Assembly (NCBI RefSeq): GCF_033708015.1
Contig: NZ_CP137920.1
Span: 3,224,001-3,288,000 of the forward strand
Length of the DNA: 64,000 bases
Origin: Proteus vulgaris
GTDB lineage: Bacteria; Pseudomonadota; Gammaproteobacteria; Enterobacterales; Enterobacteriaceae
Reading direction: 5' to 3'
Below, in pieces: positions 8,001 through 17,246 of the stretch; within the stretch, counting starts at the first letter, position 1, and each line of letters begins with the position of its first letter. Under the pieces are notes generated by a model. It was given only the letters and a program-made list of their open reading frames with translations, was not told the origin of the DNA and searched no databases. The position numbers were made by a program, and so were the translations under genes.

Positions 8001-10975
8001 GACTCTTGAGAAATTTGTGTTAATGTTGGATCAATCGCAATAAAAGTAAGGTTCCGCTGTGCATTTTGATTAATATAATCAAGCGTTCCATCGGCTTTTA
8101 CACCAATCAGATAATCATGAGGAGATACCATAACACGCGCAGCTGCTGTTACAGAACGACCGCTCCCCGCATCAAACGCTTCAGAGATAAGTTGTAATTG
8201 ATAAGTAGCATCATCATAAGATGTTAAACCTAAATCAATCTCAGCTAGCCCTTCTGCATTCGTTGTTGTTTCTTCTAAATCGGTTTCAAAGCTGTCGTGA
8301 TTACGACGGTTTTCATAAAAACGATAATCAGAATAACGTGAAAAATTAGGATAAATTGGCCTTAAAGTTAATTTGGAAACAACACGTCTATCTTGTGCTG
8401 GAGTACCAAATAAATTTTGTACATCGATTGAAGCTTTTAATTCAGAAGGTTTCACCCATCCCTGTTGTCTATCTGGCGTCAGATTAAGTGCAACTTTAAG
8501 TAAGTCAGGTTCAAACTCTTTAACCATAATCGTTGTACTACCTAATAAACTAGCATCTTTATTATTTTTACCGACTAAATAGAGATAGATATTCCAATCT
8601 CCAGTAGGCGAATTTTCTGATGTGGTATAGTTTAATTCGTTGAAACCAAATTCGTTTAATACCATTGATTGATTTAACATCAATGTATTACGAGGATCTC
8701 GAATTTCAACGCGTAAAGGGATACCTTCCAAGGCTGTTTTCCAGTCAAAGGTACGTGTAATAAGGCCAATATTGAACGTTTCACCCGGTCGATAAACGCC
8801 TCTATCCGAAAATAAGAAACTATCAAGAGTACGGGGATCTTTTGGTGTATCATCACCATAAATATTAAAGCGAGATAGGCTGAGTTTCCTATCGTAATAA
8901 GCATCTGTTGGTAAAAATGAAATATCGCCCTCTTTTTCAACTAAAAAAAGAACAGCGGTCTGCTCATTTCTAAAATCTTTAAGATTAGGAAAAGCGACAT
9001 GACCATCAGCGCGAGTCGTTTTACTCAGTAATGTTGTTCCATTTTTAGCAATAACGGAGACTTTCGCATCACTAACGGGCGCACCGTTATAGATAGATTG
9101 TACGAAGACATCTCGAGAACCATCAATCGATGATTTAGCGATGATCCCTAAGTCAGTGACAACAATAAAGCGTGCATCAGAAACTTCTTCATCTTCGTCA
9201 TCTTCATAATACTCGTCGTCTTCATCGTCTGGTCTTGATGCTTTATTCGGATCCCAAGCAGTCAGTTTTAATAAAAATATTCCACGTTTAGCATTAGGAT
9301 CAGCAGATAAATAACGGCTTAAATCAATCCCTTTATACTGAATTTCACCTTTATTTTCATCATCCAGCGCGGTTTGATACGTAAAATGCTCAGTAAAATA
9401 CTCATCATTGAGACGATTAAAGTTTGTTGATGTAAAATATTTATCTTTAAAAGAAACGATGTGTTGTAACTGACTTGGAATAACTCGTTTTATATCAAGT
9501 TGTAGCCCGGGTAAATTGCGAGCTGAAACAGTGATCTGCTTATCCCCTGTCATGGCAAGCAAAGCACCTTCAGACACAAAGTTCAACATTTTCGGATAAT
9601 CAGGCACACTGACGATTTGATAGCGATCTTCTTTTAATTGATATCCGCCCACAGATATTATCCCGCTAGGGATTTTGACCAATATGTAGCGATAAGCTGG
9701 CGCATTGTATTTAAAAGCAAAACTAGCTTGGTTTTCTTGCTCATTATCATTCATCTCAAGTGTTAACTTCTCTGACTGAGCAAGAATAGTTTGACTGACA
9801 TCATTCAGGTTCCAATCGTAATAATCGTCTTCATCTTGGCGAATATCCGTATTTTCTAATTCTAAATTGTGTTGAGGTAATAACCACGCAGAAACTTCGT
9901 TTTTTATCTCTTTTTCATTTAATTCATCACTTAATGAAATGATCAGTACCCGCGCATCTTTTCCATTTTCAGACTCAACCAGCTCACTTTCTATATTTGA
10001 AATATTCAGGCTATATAGACTGGGGATCTCAACATAATATGTTTTTTCTTTTGATGTTGTATTCGCTGTTACTGTTGTGGCAATACCGGGGTCAATTTTA
10101 AGAAAAACCTTACTATTAATATCTTTTAGCGCTAATTGCTCTGAGTGAACCCAAGCCGTTAATTTTTTATTATCGTAATTGATGGTGTATTTCAGCTTTT
10201 CATTGTCGCCATATTTCATTGAAAGGCGTTTTTCAAAACTCTGAATATCAACAGGCGCGTTAAACGAGATCTTAATTATGGCATGTTTTTGGGATGGATT
10301 TTGTGGATCTTGATAAAACTCACTATTCCCTAAATGATAGTCAAAAGGGGCGGTTTTAAACTCATACTTGTTTGATTTTAACGAAAACTGTGGTGCTAAT
10401 AATTTAGTTTCATCAAGTTGAATTTGATATTCTCTGCCCATAGCGAAAGGTTTCTTGGCGGTAAAAACAAGGGTTGAGCCATTTTGCCACTGCCAGTTAC
10501 CATCAACCGAAGGTGTTAATGTCACACCTTCAGTGACTTCTTTATCAATAAGCGTAATCGGTGCCGCAGACCGAGAAAATGATAAAATGATTTTCTGTGA
10601 TTGAGGCTTATCATTTGCATAATCGATTTGTTCTGGACCGATAAGTTTCACATTAACATTTTGTACAACGATAGGTGCTACATCGATAGGAACGGGTCGA
10701 TTGAGATAACTGTGATAACCATAATAGCTACCAAATGACGCAGCAATAAGAAAAATAATAGAGCCTAATGCAGTTTTAGGGTGACTCACTATACCAGACT
10801 CAATTTTTCGTAAATGATGGGTTACAACGTCAATCCAGACGGGCGTACTCCATTGTATTTTCCCTATAAATGGGCGAAGTATCTTCTCTAAAAAACGAAT
10901 ACAAAAAACAATGATCCATCCCAGTAAACGGATCAGTTTAAAAGGGAGAGAAAGTAAAAAACGTAGTACGTCCAT
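5030..10975 (-). CDS. yfhM: Large bacterial alpha-2-macroglobulin with thioester motif
   Basis: A 1981-aa protein; the ATG at 10975 has ATAGGA upstream and is preferred over a GTG at 11008. Two N-terminal hydrophobic segments (about 10-30 and 70-90) suggest inner-membrane anchoring, followed by macroglobulin-type beta domains, a run of Asp/Glu/Tyr near 580-595 and an alpha-helical thioester domain with CSEQ (Cys1502). In the family the Cys and Gln form an internal thioester that traps attacking proteases in the periplasm. It is clearly longer than E. coli YfhM (1653 aa), and the N-terminal membrane region is unlike the usual lipoprotein signal. The adjoining pbpC supports the assignment. The gene symbol is by context and could equally be given as an A2M family member. 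Confidence 0.88.
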   Translation of the reverse strand: MDVLRFLLSLPFKLIRLLGWIIVFCIRFLEKILRPFIGKIQWSTPVWIDVVTHHLRKIESGIVSHPKTALGSIIFLIAASFGSYYGYHSYLNRPVPIDVAPIVVQNVNVKLIGPEQIDYANDKPQSQKIILSFSRSAAPITLIDKEVTEGVTLTPSVDGNWQWQNGSTLVFTAKKPFAMGREYQIQLDETKLLAPQFSLKSNKYEFKTAPFDYHLGNSEFYQDPQNPSQKHAIIKISFNAPVDIQSFEKRLSMKYGDNEKLKYTINYDNKKLTAWVHSEQLALKDINSKVFLKIDPGIATTVTANTTSKEKTYYVEIPSLYSLNISNIESELVESENGKDARVLIISLSDELNEKEIKNEVSAWLLPQHNLELENTDIRQDEDDYYDWNLNDVSQTILAQSEKLTLEMNDNEQENQASFAFKYNAPAYRYILVKIPSGIISVGGYQLKEDRYQIVSVPDYPKMLNFVSEGALLAMTGDKQITVSARNLPGLQLDIKRVIPSQLQHIVSFKDKYFTSTNFNRLNDEYFTEHFTYQTALDDENKGEIQYKGIDLSRYLSADPNAKRGIFLLKLTAWDPNKASRPDDEDDEYYEDDEDEEVSDARFIVVTDLGIIAKSSIDGSRDVFVQSIYNGAPVSDAKVSVIAKNGTTLLSKTTRADGHVAFPNLKDFRNEQTAVLFLVEKEGDISFLPTDAYYDRKLSLSRFNIYGDDTPKDPRTLDSFLFSDRGVYRPGETFNIGLITRTFDWKTALEGIPLRVEIRDPRNTLMLNQSMVLNEFGFNELNYTTSENSPTGDWNIYLYLVGKNNKDASLLGSTTIMVKEFEPDLLKVALNLTPDRQQGWVKPSELKASIDVQNLFGTPAQDRRVVSKLTLRPIYPNFSRYSDYRFYENRRNHDSFETDLEETTTNAEGLAEIDLGLTSYDDATYQLQLISEAFDAGSGRSVTAAARVMVSPHDYLIGVKADGTLDYINQNAQRNLTFIAIDPTLTQISQESLTLERYEKKYLSVLTRQNSGVYKYQSKLKEVFIDDVPFSINEKGSSFALETQTPGNFVLLIKNKEGSVLNRINYTVAGNANVTRSLDREAELQLTLNKDTYKTDEEIEIAINAPYVGSGIITIEKDKVYSWQWFTSSTTNSVQKIRVPAELEGNGYINVQFVRDINSDEIFMSPLSYGVVPFKISRENYQAQIELESPDVIKPGDTLPITVKTDTSQQVAVFAVDEGILQVARYKLKDPLDYFFRKRSLEVESTQILDLILPEFSKMMSLASAPGGDAGEAVDLYLNPFKRKKEAPVAYWSGITEVDGEAIFNYKVPEYFNGKIRVMAVSVTPTRIGNMQRYTTVRDDFVLSPHIPTTVAPNDEFDVTLGIANNQTDLNGTATKLDVTITPEPQLEVIGQNRYQLTLGEKKETVVSFRLKAKSQLGNGAITFSVNADGKVTQRTVNLSIRPASAYRTQSSLGRMDGKEQSVTSIRQMYDEYAKRDARVSYSPLVLSSALAQYLANYPYNCSEQITSQAIPLLFHQRNPEMKTIYSQDKIRTQLEQTMATLLTRQNGQGAIGTWRSTPSTDPFVTLYVVQFLLEAQEANYPVSETLLRSSNEYLTKLAVNTGLNNQDELRMRAFAVYLLTRQGKVTTGEIAAIQTRMQKNYPKTWQSDLGALYLAASYKMLKMDKQADELLKPTWQELSKAYRKAWWSHNYLDPLIQDSTRLYLIVKHFPEKARDIPPQLLENMVMSFKEERYTTQSSAMSILALEYYTKQIQNMTTPTQPLTVSVKSGENPPIVISSMINATAIGQFKAGIKEILFNNPTNNAAWYVVTQSGFDSEPPKKAISRGLEISRDYVNEKGEVVNSATLGEKLYVHIKIRANAKQGVNNVVLVDLLPGGFEVVQQSMDDVDNSEVEWLSPTGTKGTRWSPEYSDIREDRVIIYGTATQQVQEFVYQIKATNSGIFAIPPAFAEAMYDREIQALAIGKGVMTVNKQRQNNGNVK

Positions 10976-11008
10976 ATAGATAGTCCTATATTGCGCTGAT
11001 AAAAACAC

Positions 11009-11254
11009 ATTTTCTTATCAGTAAAATTAAGCCAAAGCGCAAAAATAAATAGCAATACAATAATAAAACAGGTTCCAATTTAAGAATAAATACTTATCAT
11101 TAATTTAGAATTTAGTTATATAAAGACAGATTACATTCTTAATATTTTTTTCCTAGCATTCCATGCTATTTCAAGACTCTTCTGAGCATGCCTTTGGAAC
11201 ATCGTTTTCTAACCATCATTTAATGCTTAATAAAAAAACAAATTTTTCCAAGAA
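11009..11254. other. Intergenic region upstream of the alpha-2-macroglobulin gene
   Basis: AT-rich, with no reading frame that looks coding. It should hold the promoter for the minus-strand yfhM-pbpC pair. I see no clear operator or repeat. Confidence 0.4.
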
Positions 11255-11279
11255 AAATCGCACTATAAAAGTGCGATTT
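11255..11279 (-). terminator. Terminator after the DUF3829 lipoprotein gene
   Basis: Perfect 9-bp stem aaatcgcac / gtgcgattt with a 7-nt loop, located about 20 bp behind the stop of the minus-strand gene and followed on that strand by T-rich sequence. Confidence 0.85.
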
Positions 11280-11299
11280 ATATTTTAATAACGTAAATA

Positions 11300-12418
11300 T
11301 TATTTTGCTATTAAAGAATTATAATTCTGTATCAAGTATTTATACTGATTTGAAATCGTATCTATGTTACCTGATATATCTTTATTCTCCTTGAGTTTTT
11401 TCTCTAATACTTTTAACTCAATAATAAGCTGTTGATACCATTTTAAATATTTTTGAACCGAATAATCAGTGCCTTTCATATTTTCTTTATTCATCAATGC
11501 TTCATTACCAAATAATTTTTCTAATTCAATTGATTGTGCTTCAATTTTGGTAATTGCCGCAGAAAGTGCAGCTACATCAATTTTATCGGGATTGATTGAA
11601 TCAAGTGTATTCGTTACTGTATCCAATGATTGCATAATTTGATAACGAACAACTAAGCCTGCCTTTTTCACTAATTCAAGTTCTTCAATATGCATTGCTT
11701 GATAATAGTTTTCATATGCCTCAGTGGCTTTTTCTTTATCATCAATTAGTTTGATATAAGCATTTCTCACATCTTCATACAAAGTATTTGCTTGTGCAAA
11801 ATCATCTAAGCGATAAGTTTCTTTTACAACGAGATAATCGCCAAGTTTCAATAATTTTCCATATAAATCAACATAACTCTCACCATAAGCATTACCCACA
11901 ACATCTAATTCTGGGAGTGTAGGAGGAAGTGTTTTCATAAATTCAAAAGATCCTTGGACGGTTTCTGCACCCGATTCACTCAAATGTATAGAGAAAACAT
12001 CTCTTACTGACATGATAGTACTACTTGCTTTCAATCTCTTTATTTGATCAGTTTCAGTCTCAATCACTTTAAAAGGCGTTAAATCAATTGTTTTACCTTT
12101 GTCAGAACTTAAATTTTCTAGCACCTTCTTGGTATTATCTAAAAGATCAACATTAATTATGCCTGCTGGTCTGCCCGTTTTTTTCTGCATAATGGGGCCA
12201 AAATCTTCATTAAACGCGGCTAACCACAAGTTACCTTTCTCAGTTTTTTGACTAAATTGAACTTCATCGGATTGAATATTTTCTGACTCAGGCTTAGATT
12301 GTGTTGTTTGTTCTGTCTTATTTTTATCTTGTGAAGGTGTTCCTGTATTTGAATTATCACAACCAACGACTGATATTAATAAAAGACTTATTATCGATGC
12401 CAATATACTCTTTTTCAT
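11300..12418 (-). CDS. YiiG-like lipoprotein (DUF3829 family)
   Basis: A 372-aa lipoprotein: MKKS, a hydrophobic core, then a lipobox ending VVGC at about residue 20. A Ser/Thr/Gln/Lys-rich linker (about 22-60) leads into a helical domain that ends in QNYNSLIAK. Length, architecture and the C-terminal YNSL pattern resemble E. coli YiiG (351 aa), whose function is unknown. It is a single gene with its own terminator. Its upstream flank (12.42-12.75 kb) is AT-rich. The lipoprotein call is firm; the family link rests on remembered similarity. Confidence 0.75.
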   Translation of the reverse strand: MKKSILASIISLLLISVVGCDNSNTGTPSQDKNKTEQTTQSKPESENIQSDEVQFSQKTEKGNLWLAAFNEDFGPIMQKKTGRPAGIINVDLLDNTKKVLENLSSDKGKTIDLTPFKVIETETDQIKRLKASSTIMSVRDVFSIHLSESGAETVQGSFEFMKTLPPTLPELDVVGNAYGESYVDLYGKLLKLGDYLVVKETYRLDDFAQANTLYEDVRNAYIKLIDDKEKATEAYENYYQAMHIEELELVKKAGLVVRYQIMQSLDTVTNTLDSINPDKIDVAALSAAITKIEAQSIELEKLFGNEALMNKENMKGTDYSVQKYLKWYQQLIIELKVLEKKLKENKDISGNIDTISNQYKYLIQNYNSLIAK

Positions 12419-12759
12419 AATCCCTCATTATATTATTAAGTAGCAAACTCGCTATAAACTATAATGAGTTTAATAATTAATGACTATTATTTATTAATTT
12501 TATTTGAAGTATAACAACAACTCTCTTTATAAGAGTATTGTAAGTTGATTAGTAACGTATATTTACTTAAATATAACGTTATATATTTATAAATATTTTT
12601 TAATGCATTTATAAATATCCGATATTCGCTATTTTCAATTCTTTCTTTTAACGTCGAGATAATGTGTTTTAATATAAAACCAATAAACTCGGTGCTATCG
12701 CTAAAATAGCCCCAAAACCTAGCCTGATATTCTTGTTAATAACCTCTTAGGTAGAAAAG
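12419..12759. other. AT-rich intergenic region
   Basis: No coding frame of any size. It probably contains the promoter of the minus-strand lipoprotein gene near 12430-12560. Nothing else is identifiable. Confidence 0.4.
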
Positions 12760-12921
12760 ATGTCTTCGAGCTATCAACCATTAGAATGTCTTGAAAAGCA
12801 AACGATTATCAATGCAACAATAGAAGGCTCTAAAAGCGAGTATACAGTGATTTTTGATGGTTCAGGGCGGGAAGGTAAGCCATCGGTCTTATGTAGCTCC
12901 AGACAGCCTTACAAAGCATGA
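12760..12921 (+). CDS. Possible 53-aa ORF or gene remnant
   Basis: An ATG at 12760 with a weak AGGTAG ribosome site opens 53 codons (MSSSYQPLECLEKQ at the start). Amino-acid composition looks protein-like, but it stops abruptly and sits beside transposase debris, so it may be the 5' remnant of a longer, broken gene. I do not recognise the family. Confidence 0.3.
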   Translation: MSSSYQPLECLEKQTIINATIEGSKSEYTVIFDGSGREGKPSVLCSSRQPYKA

Positions 12922-13048
12922 ATATTCAAAAGCATAGAGGTGTGGCGACAGAACGACTACTCATAGGTTTAAATGCTGTTTTAATAAAAAATACCAGCAA
13001 ATCAAACAATAAATAATCAGCTTTAAATGGATATGCAAAAAGATGTGT

Positions 13049-13354
13049 AATCTTGTGCTCAATCTCATTAGATAGCGTCGTTTGGTGTTTTTTTACCAAT
13101 TGTGGTTCAAAAAAGCCATTGCGGTCGCATAGGGTTGCTAGCTCAAAGTTACCTGTTGGGGTTTTAATCGTCTTTTTGGTAGTCCCATTTCGATGATTAG
13201 TTTTAATGTCATTGAAGTAAATGAGAGTCTAATTCGGCGGATAATGCGCCTCTGTTGACTGTTTAATTAATGGGGGCAGGATGCGGTCAAAGCCTGCCCC
13301 TCTTGAAGTGCTTTTAGGGCTTTATCAAAATCGAAAGGTTGTGTTATCAGTCAT
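13049..13354 (-). pseudogene. Decayed N-terminus of an IS256-family transposase
   Basis: Read on the minus strand, three frames together give a recognisable IS256/mutator-type transposase N-terminus: FDFDKALKALQEGQAL, then PPLIKQSTEA after a frameshift, a TAG stop, then NHRNGTTKKTIKTPTGNFEL and DRNGFFEPQLVKKHQTTLSN. These match the conserved N-terminal region of the family, before the DDE catalytic domain. At least two frameshifts and one stop destroy it, and the catalytic part is absent. Similarity ends near 13049. No intact terminal repeats were seen. Confidence 0.75.
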
Positions 13355-13438
13355 TTCTTTTTGAGGTAGTTTACTGGAATGACACAGAATTTCTAACACG
13401 CCCTTTAATCGTTTTACCATATCAAATCAGACAACTGA

Positions 13439-14263
13439 TTACTTATTTGCTTCTTTTTTTAAAGTCTCAAATTGTGCTTGATTTAAGCCAAAATCACCAA
13501 ATTTAAGTAACGCAGGATCATGGAAATCGCTACCTCCACTTTTTAGCAAACCAAATTTATTGGCATAATTTTGGGTCAATTCATAGTCGATAGGCTTCAT
13601 TCTAGAGTGGCTTATTTCTAATCCTTTCAAACCAAACTGAACATATTTTTCTATTTCATCATAGTTACCATAGACACACGGATGAGCAAGTATAGGAATA
13701 CCACCATCTTGTAAAATAGCAGCAATACCTTCATTAACAGGGATATATCCCATTTTTAAATCCGTTTCTATTTTTGTTTTAGATCCAAAAAGTTGTTTAT
13801 AGCGCTCTTTGGTCATTTCCTCGGGATACTTTTCTCTCAATGCTTGGAATATATTCATTTTAAAAACAATATTATATTTTGAAAACTTTTTCGCATCTTC
13901 ATAACAAATATCATAGCCTTGTTGATTGAGAGATAATATTAATTCTCGGTGAAACTGATCACGACAGTTGAGTGTGTTATCACACAACTTGTCAACGTTG
14001 GGCGTTTTTTCGTTAAGCCAAAGCCCCACTACATGGACTTTCTTATAGACGTCAAAGTCATAACAACTCATTTCAACACCTTTGACGATATTTAATCCAA
14101 GACGCTCCCCTTCACGGTAAATTTCATCGTAATGATTGGTTGTATCGTGATCAGTAATAGCTATAGTCTTAATACCGTTTCTAAACGCATTTTCAAGGAC
14201 ATCTTTTATTTCACAAACACCATCACTATGGTTTGTGTGAACATGTAAATCAGCATAAATCAT
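13439..14263 (-). CDS. PHP-domain metal-dependent phosphoesterase
   Basis: A 274-aa protein with the PHP signature set: DLHVHTNHSDG at residues 5-15, TDHDT about 37-41, a conserved Glu in VKGVEMS, AHPC about 194-197 and GGSDFHD near the C-terminus. These His/Asp/Glu residues bind a multinuclear metal centre. The family (TrpH/YciV/RNase AM and cyclic-phosphate hydrolases) cleaves phosphomono- or diesters. It is the last gene of a BglG/PTS operon, about 80 bp behind the permease, where a 6-phospho-beta-glucosidase is normally found. I infer it acts on the phosphorylated sugar or an attached phosphoester; the substrate cannot be read from sequence. Confidence 0.85.
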   Translation of the reverse strand: MIYADLHVHTNHSDGVCEIKDVLENAFRNGIKTIAITDHDTTNHYDEIYREGERLGLNIVKGVEMSCYDFDVYKKVHVVGLWLNEKTPNVDKLCDNTLNCRDQFHRELILSLNQQGYDICYEDAKKFSKYNIVFKMNIFQALREKYPEEMTKERYKQLFGSKTKIETDLKMGYIPVNEGIAAILQDGGIPILAHPCVYGNYDEIEKYVQFGLKGLEISHSRMKPIDYELTQNYANKFGLLKSGGSDFHDPALLKFGDFGLNQAQFETLKKEANK

Positions 14264-14344
14264 AAAGAAGTACCTCTATTAATTCTTCCATTATAAATGG
14301 TCGTGCAATAATAGTGACTCGTAGTAAGCTAGATAACACCGTAT

Positions 14345-16234
14345 TTAACCCACAGTAAGTAAAACTGTATTTTGGTCGACATGTTTTTTATCAGTCTGAA
14401 CAACGTCTAGCTTATGATCATCATTAGTAATGATGATCATCGTTGTTGGATCATAGCCGGCAGCTATTATCGCATCTAAATCAAATTCAATTAGCGTATC
14501 GCCTTTTTTAACTTTCTGACCTTTAACTACACAGCATGTGAAGTGCTGTCCTGCTAAGTTAACAGTATCAATCCCCACATGGATCAACATTTCGATATTG
14601 TTAACTAGTGTTAAGCCAATCGCATGACCAGAAGAAAAGGTAATATCAACAACGCCATCTGCAGGTGCAATCACTTTTCCTGTTGTGGGGATAATTGCAA
14701 TGCCAGGTCCCATAATGCCAGAGGCAAATGTTTCATCATTAACTTCTGAAAGTGCAACCGTTTTACCTTGAAGTGGTGAAATTAACCCAACCGGTAATTT
14801 ATTATCAGGTGTTTGTGGTTTTTTGTTGGTTGATGCAGCTTGTTTATTATTTTCTTCTTCGTCACGGATTGGATCGTCAGTAGGATCATCAAAACCAATA
14901 ATAAGCGTTGCAATAAAAGTGGCTACACTGGCAATCAATAAGGTAATTATTGCATTTACCACTTGGTTATCCGTATCAGATATCCACATTGGTAAACTTA
15001 ATAAGCCCGGAGTGACATAAACGAATGCTTTTAACTTAACAATACCGGCAAATAATCCCGCAATAGCACCACCAATCATACAAGCGTACATTGGTTTTTT
15101 CAGTTTCAGGTTCACACCGTACATAGCAGGTTCAGTTATACCACCAAAAAAGGCGGTAATACTGGCAGAAAAAGCTAATTGTTTTAATGTTTTGTTTTTA
15201 GTACGAACAGAAACAGCTAAAGAAGCAGCAGCCTGAGACATATTAGAACATAGCGCCATCACACGAATAATGGGGTCAAAACCTTTTTGCTCCACTAACA
15301 TAATACTGACGGGACTAAGTGCTTTATGCATACCAATAGACACTAGCCATGGATAAATGGCCACTAATAATGGAATAGCAATAAAGCCAGTATGCTCTTG
15401 GATTAAGATCACCCCATCAGCAATTAATTGCGCGAACCATGAAGTGACAGGACCAACCGCAATCAACGCAATTGGCGTAGAAACCAAAATCACCAATAAT
15501 GGCACCATAAACACTTTAACCATTTCTGGCACAATTCGAGCAATAAATCGTTCTATATAAGACATCATCCAGACAGTAATTAAGGCAGGGATCAGCTGAG
15601 ATGAATATTTAACCAAAGCAACAGGAATATGCATAAACTCAACAGGCTCACCGGCTTTAACTAAGCTTGTCCATTCAGGACTGACCATCGCTAAACAGAC
15701 CATCGCAGCTAAATATTGGTTACAATTAAATATTTTCGCTGCCGAGAAACCAATAAATACCGGCATAAAATAGAAGGCCGTATTAAAGATAAAGTTAAGG
15801 ATATAATAGGTTTGGTCACTTTTATCCAACCAACCGAGCATCGTTAATACAATTAGTAAAACTTTCCCCATACCGGCACCCGCTAACAGAGGGATAACCG
15901 GAGCGATAGAGCCAGTAATTGCTGATAATACTTTATTTACGATAGACTGTTTCTTCTGGTCTTTATTATTATCATGAGGAATATTATTTGTTTTTATCAT
16001 TTTTGTTAGTTCATTAAATACTTTATCAACATCATTACCGATAACCAGTTGATATTGTCCTCCCTTCATCACGTCAGATAATATTTTACTATTCGCTTTG
16101 GCTTTTGAAGGATCAATTTTATCTTCATTATGTAATGTAAAACGTAATCGAGTGGAGCAGTGTACTAATGACTTTATATTATCCTCGCCACCAACAATAG
16201 CGAGAATTTGTTTTGCAAATTCTTTATAATTCAT
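14345..16234 (-). CDS. PTS beta-glucoside-type EIIBCA permease
   Basis: A 629-aa three-domain PTS transporter of the glucose/glucoside superfamily. EIIB (1-85) has the phospho-accepting Cys26 in HCSTRLRF. EIIC (about 105-450) holds around ten membrane segments with a GGITEPAMYGVN motif. A Gln/Asn/Lys/Pro-rich linker (about 455-480) leads to EIIA with the phospho-His at about 552 in LIHVGID. It takes up and phosphorylates a sugar, passing phosphate from HPr. The domain order is that of BglF-type proteins. Sugar specificity (beta-glucoside, trehalose, sucrose or other) is not decidable here. It is co-directional with the upstream antiterminator gene. Confidence 0.92.
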   Translation of the reverse strand: MNYKEFAKQILAIVGGEDNIKSLVHCSTRLRFTLHNEDKIDPSKAKANSKILSDVMKGGQYQLVIGNDVDKVFNELTKMIKTNNIPHDNNKDQKKQSIVNKVLSAITGSIAPVIPLLAGAGMGKVLLIVLTMLGWLDKSDQTYYILNFIFNTAFYFMPVFIGFSAAKIFNCNQYLAAMVCLAMVSPEWTSLVKAGEPVEFMHIPVALVKYSSQLIPALITVWMMSYIERFIARIVPEMVKVFMVPLLVILVSTPIALIAVGPVTSWFAQLIADGVILIQEHTGFIAIPLLVAIYPWLVSIGMHKALSPVSIMLVEQKGFDPIIRVMALCSNMSQAAASLAVSVRTKNKTLKQLAFSASITAFFGGITEPAMYGVNLKLKKPMYACMIGGAIAGLFAGIVKLKAFVYVTPGLLSLPMWISDTDNQVVNAIITLLIASVATFIATLIIGFDDPTDDPIRDEEENNKQAASTNKKPQTPDNKLPVGLISPLQGKTVALSEVNDETFASGIMGPGIAIIPTTGKVIAPADGVVDITFSSGHAIGLTLVNNIEMLIHVGIDTVNLAGQHFTCCVVKGQKVKKGDTLIEFDLDAIIAAGYDPTTMIIITNDDHKLDVVQTDKKHVDQNTVLLTVG

Positions 16235-16286
16235 AATATTGCCTTTTATTTATTCTGTAAAAATAAATTAAAGATATATGGATAGC

Positions 16287-16307
16287 GTTGGTTATCACCT
16301 AACCAAC
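16287..16307 (-). terminator. Stem-loop between antiterminator and PTS genes
   Basis: Perfect 8-bp stem (gttggtta / taaccaac) with a 5-nt loop in the gap between the two genes. It is not followed by a convincing T run on the minus strand, so it may be an mRNA processing or attenuation structure instead of a terminator. Confidence 0.35.
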
Positions 16308-16341
16308 TAAATTTAAATGATTTATTATTACGGCATGTTTT

Positions 16342-17202
16342 TTATTTATTCATCTTTTTATTATCCTCTGCAATTTTTGCAATATGGATTATTAGATATA
16401 AAATTTCATTGTCATCTAAGGTGCAATTATATTTATCTTTAATAAATTTACTTATTTTTAAACAGCACATATAAGGTTGATGGTACTTGTCTTTTATTAT
16501 ATCGAGTAACTCATTTTCTAAAGGCTCATGATCATTTTCAGGTTGTGAAAATAGTCGGATGGAGAAATAGCGAAGATGTGTCACAAAACGACGATAATTT
16601 AACGACTCTATGTCGTACTCTATATTTAAATAATATTTAACTATATTAGTAATGCTTTGGATAAAGTGGGTCACTTTGTAGGTTTGCTGAATATTATCGT
16701 TTGTTCTAATACTGGCAATATGTAATGCAATAAATCCTGCTTCATCTTCTGGCATTGAAATATTAAATCTATCATTAATTAATTTTAAACCATAAAGACC
16801 AATATCAAACTCTTCACAATAGAAATTTTTTATCTCCCACAATATTTTATTTCTTATAAAAGTCCCTTCTTTATACCGTTCAATACTGGCTTGAATATGG
16901 TCGATCAATGCAATATAGATACTATCTTGTGTATCTAAGGTCATTTTTTCTTTTGCATACTGAATAATATTGTCTGCTATTTCTACGTAATCTAACGTAA
17001 TATTCGATAAAAGGTCGAGCACTCTCTGCGGACAATTTTTAGGGCTTAAGATAAATTTTTTAGTTATTTGTTCAGATGTTATCTCATCACCTACTTTTTT
17101 AGCGTAGGCAATCCCTTTTCCCATGACGATAATTTCTTTTTCTGCTTCATCCAGAGAGATCACAACACTGTTATTTAATATTTTTTTAATTTTCATGTTC
17201 AT
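16342..17202 (-). CDS. BglG/LicT-family transcriptional antiterminator
   Basis: A 286-aa RNA-binding antiterminator. The CAT RNA-binding domain (1-57, KKILNNSVV and MGKGIAY) precedes two PTS regulation domains, PRD1 (about 65-170, with ALIDHI and FIALHIAS) and PRD2 (about 175-280, with LIIHIAKI), whose His residues are phosphorylated by PTS proteins. In this family the dimer binds the RAT hairpin in its own leader and stops the overlapping terminator forming when the cognate sugar is present. Such a RAT/terminator is visible directly upstream. Start at the first ATG (17202) or the third codon (17196); neither has a strong ribosome site. Confidence 0.93.
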   Translation of the reverse strand: MNMKIKKILNNSVVISLDEAEKEIIVMGKGIAYAKKVGDEITSEQITKKFILSPKNCPQRVLDLLSNITLDYVEIADNIIQYAKEKMTLDTQDSIYIALIDHIQASIERYKEGTFIRNKILWEIKNFYCEEFDIGLYGLKLINDRFNISMPEDEAGFIALHIASIRTNDNIQQTYKVTHFIQSITNIVKYYLNIEYDIESLNYRRFVTHLRYFSIRLFSQPENDHEPLENELLDIIKDKYHQPYMCCLKISKFIKDKYNCTLDDNEILYLIIHIAKIAEDNKKMNK

Positions 17203-17246
17203 CTGGCATGCTCAAAAATTTTCTTTTATTAAGGCTTAAAAACGCA

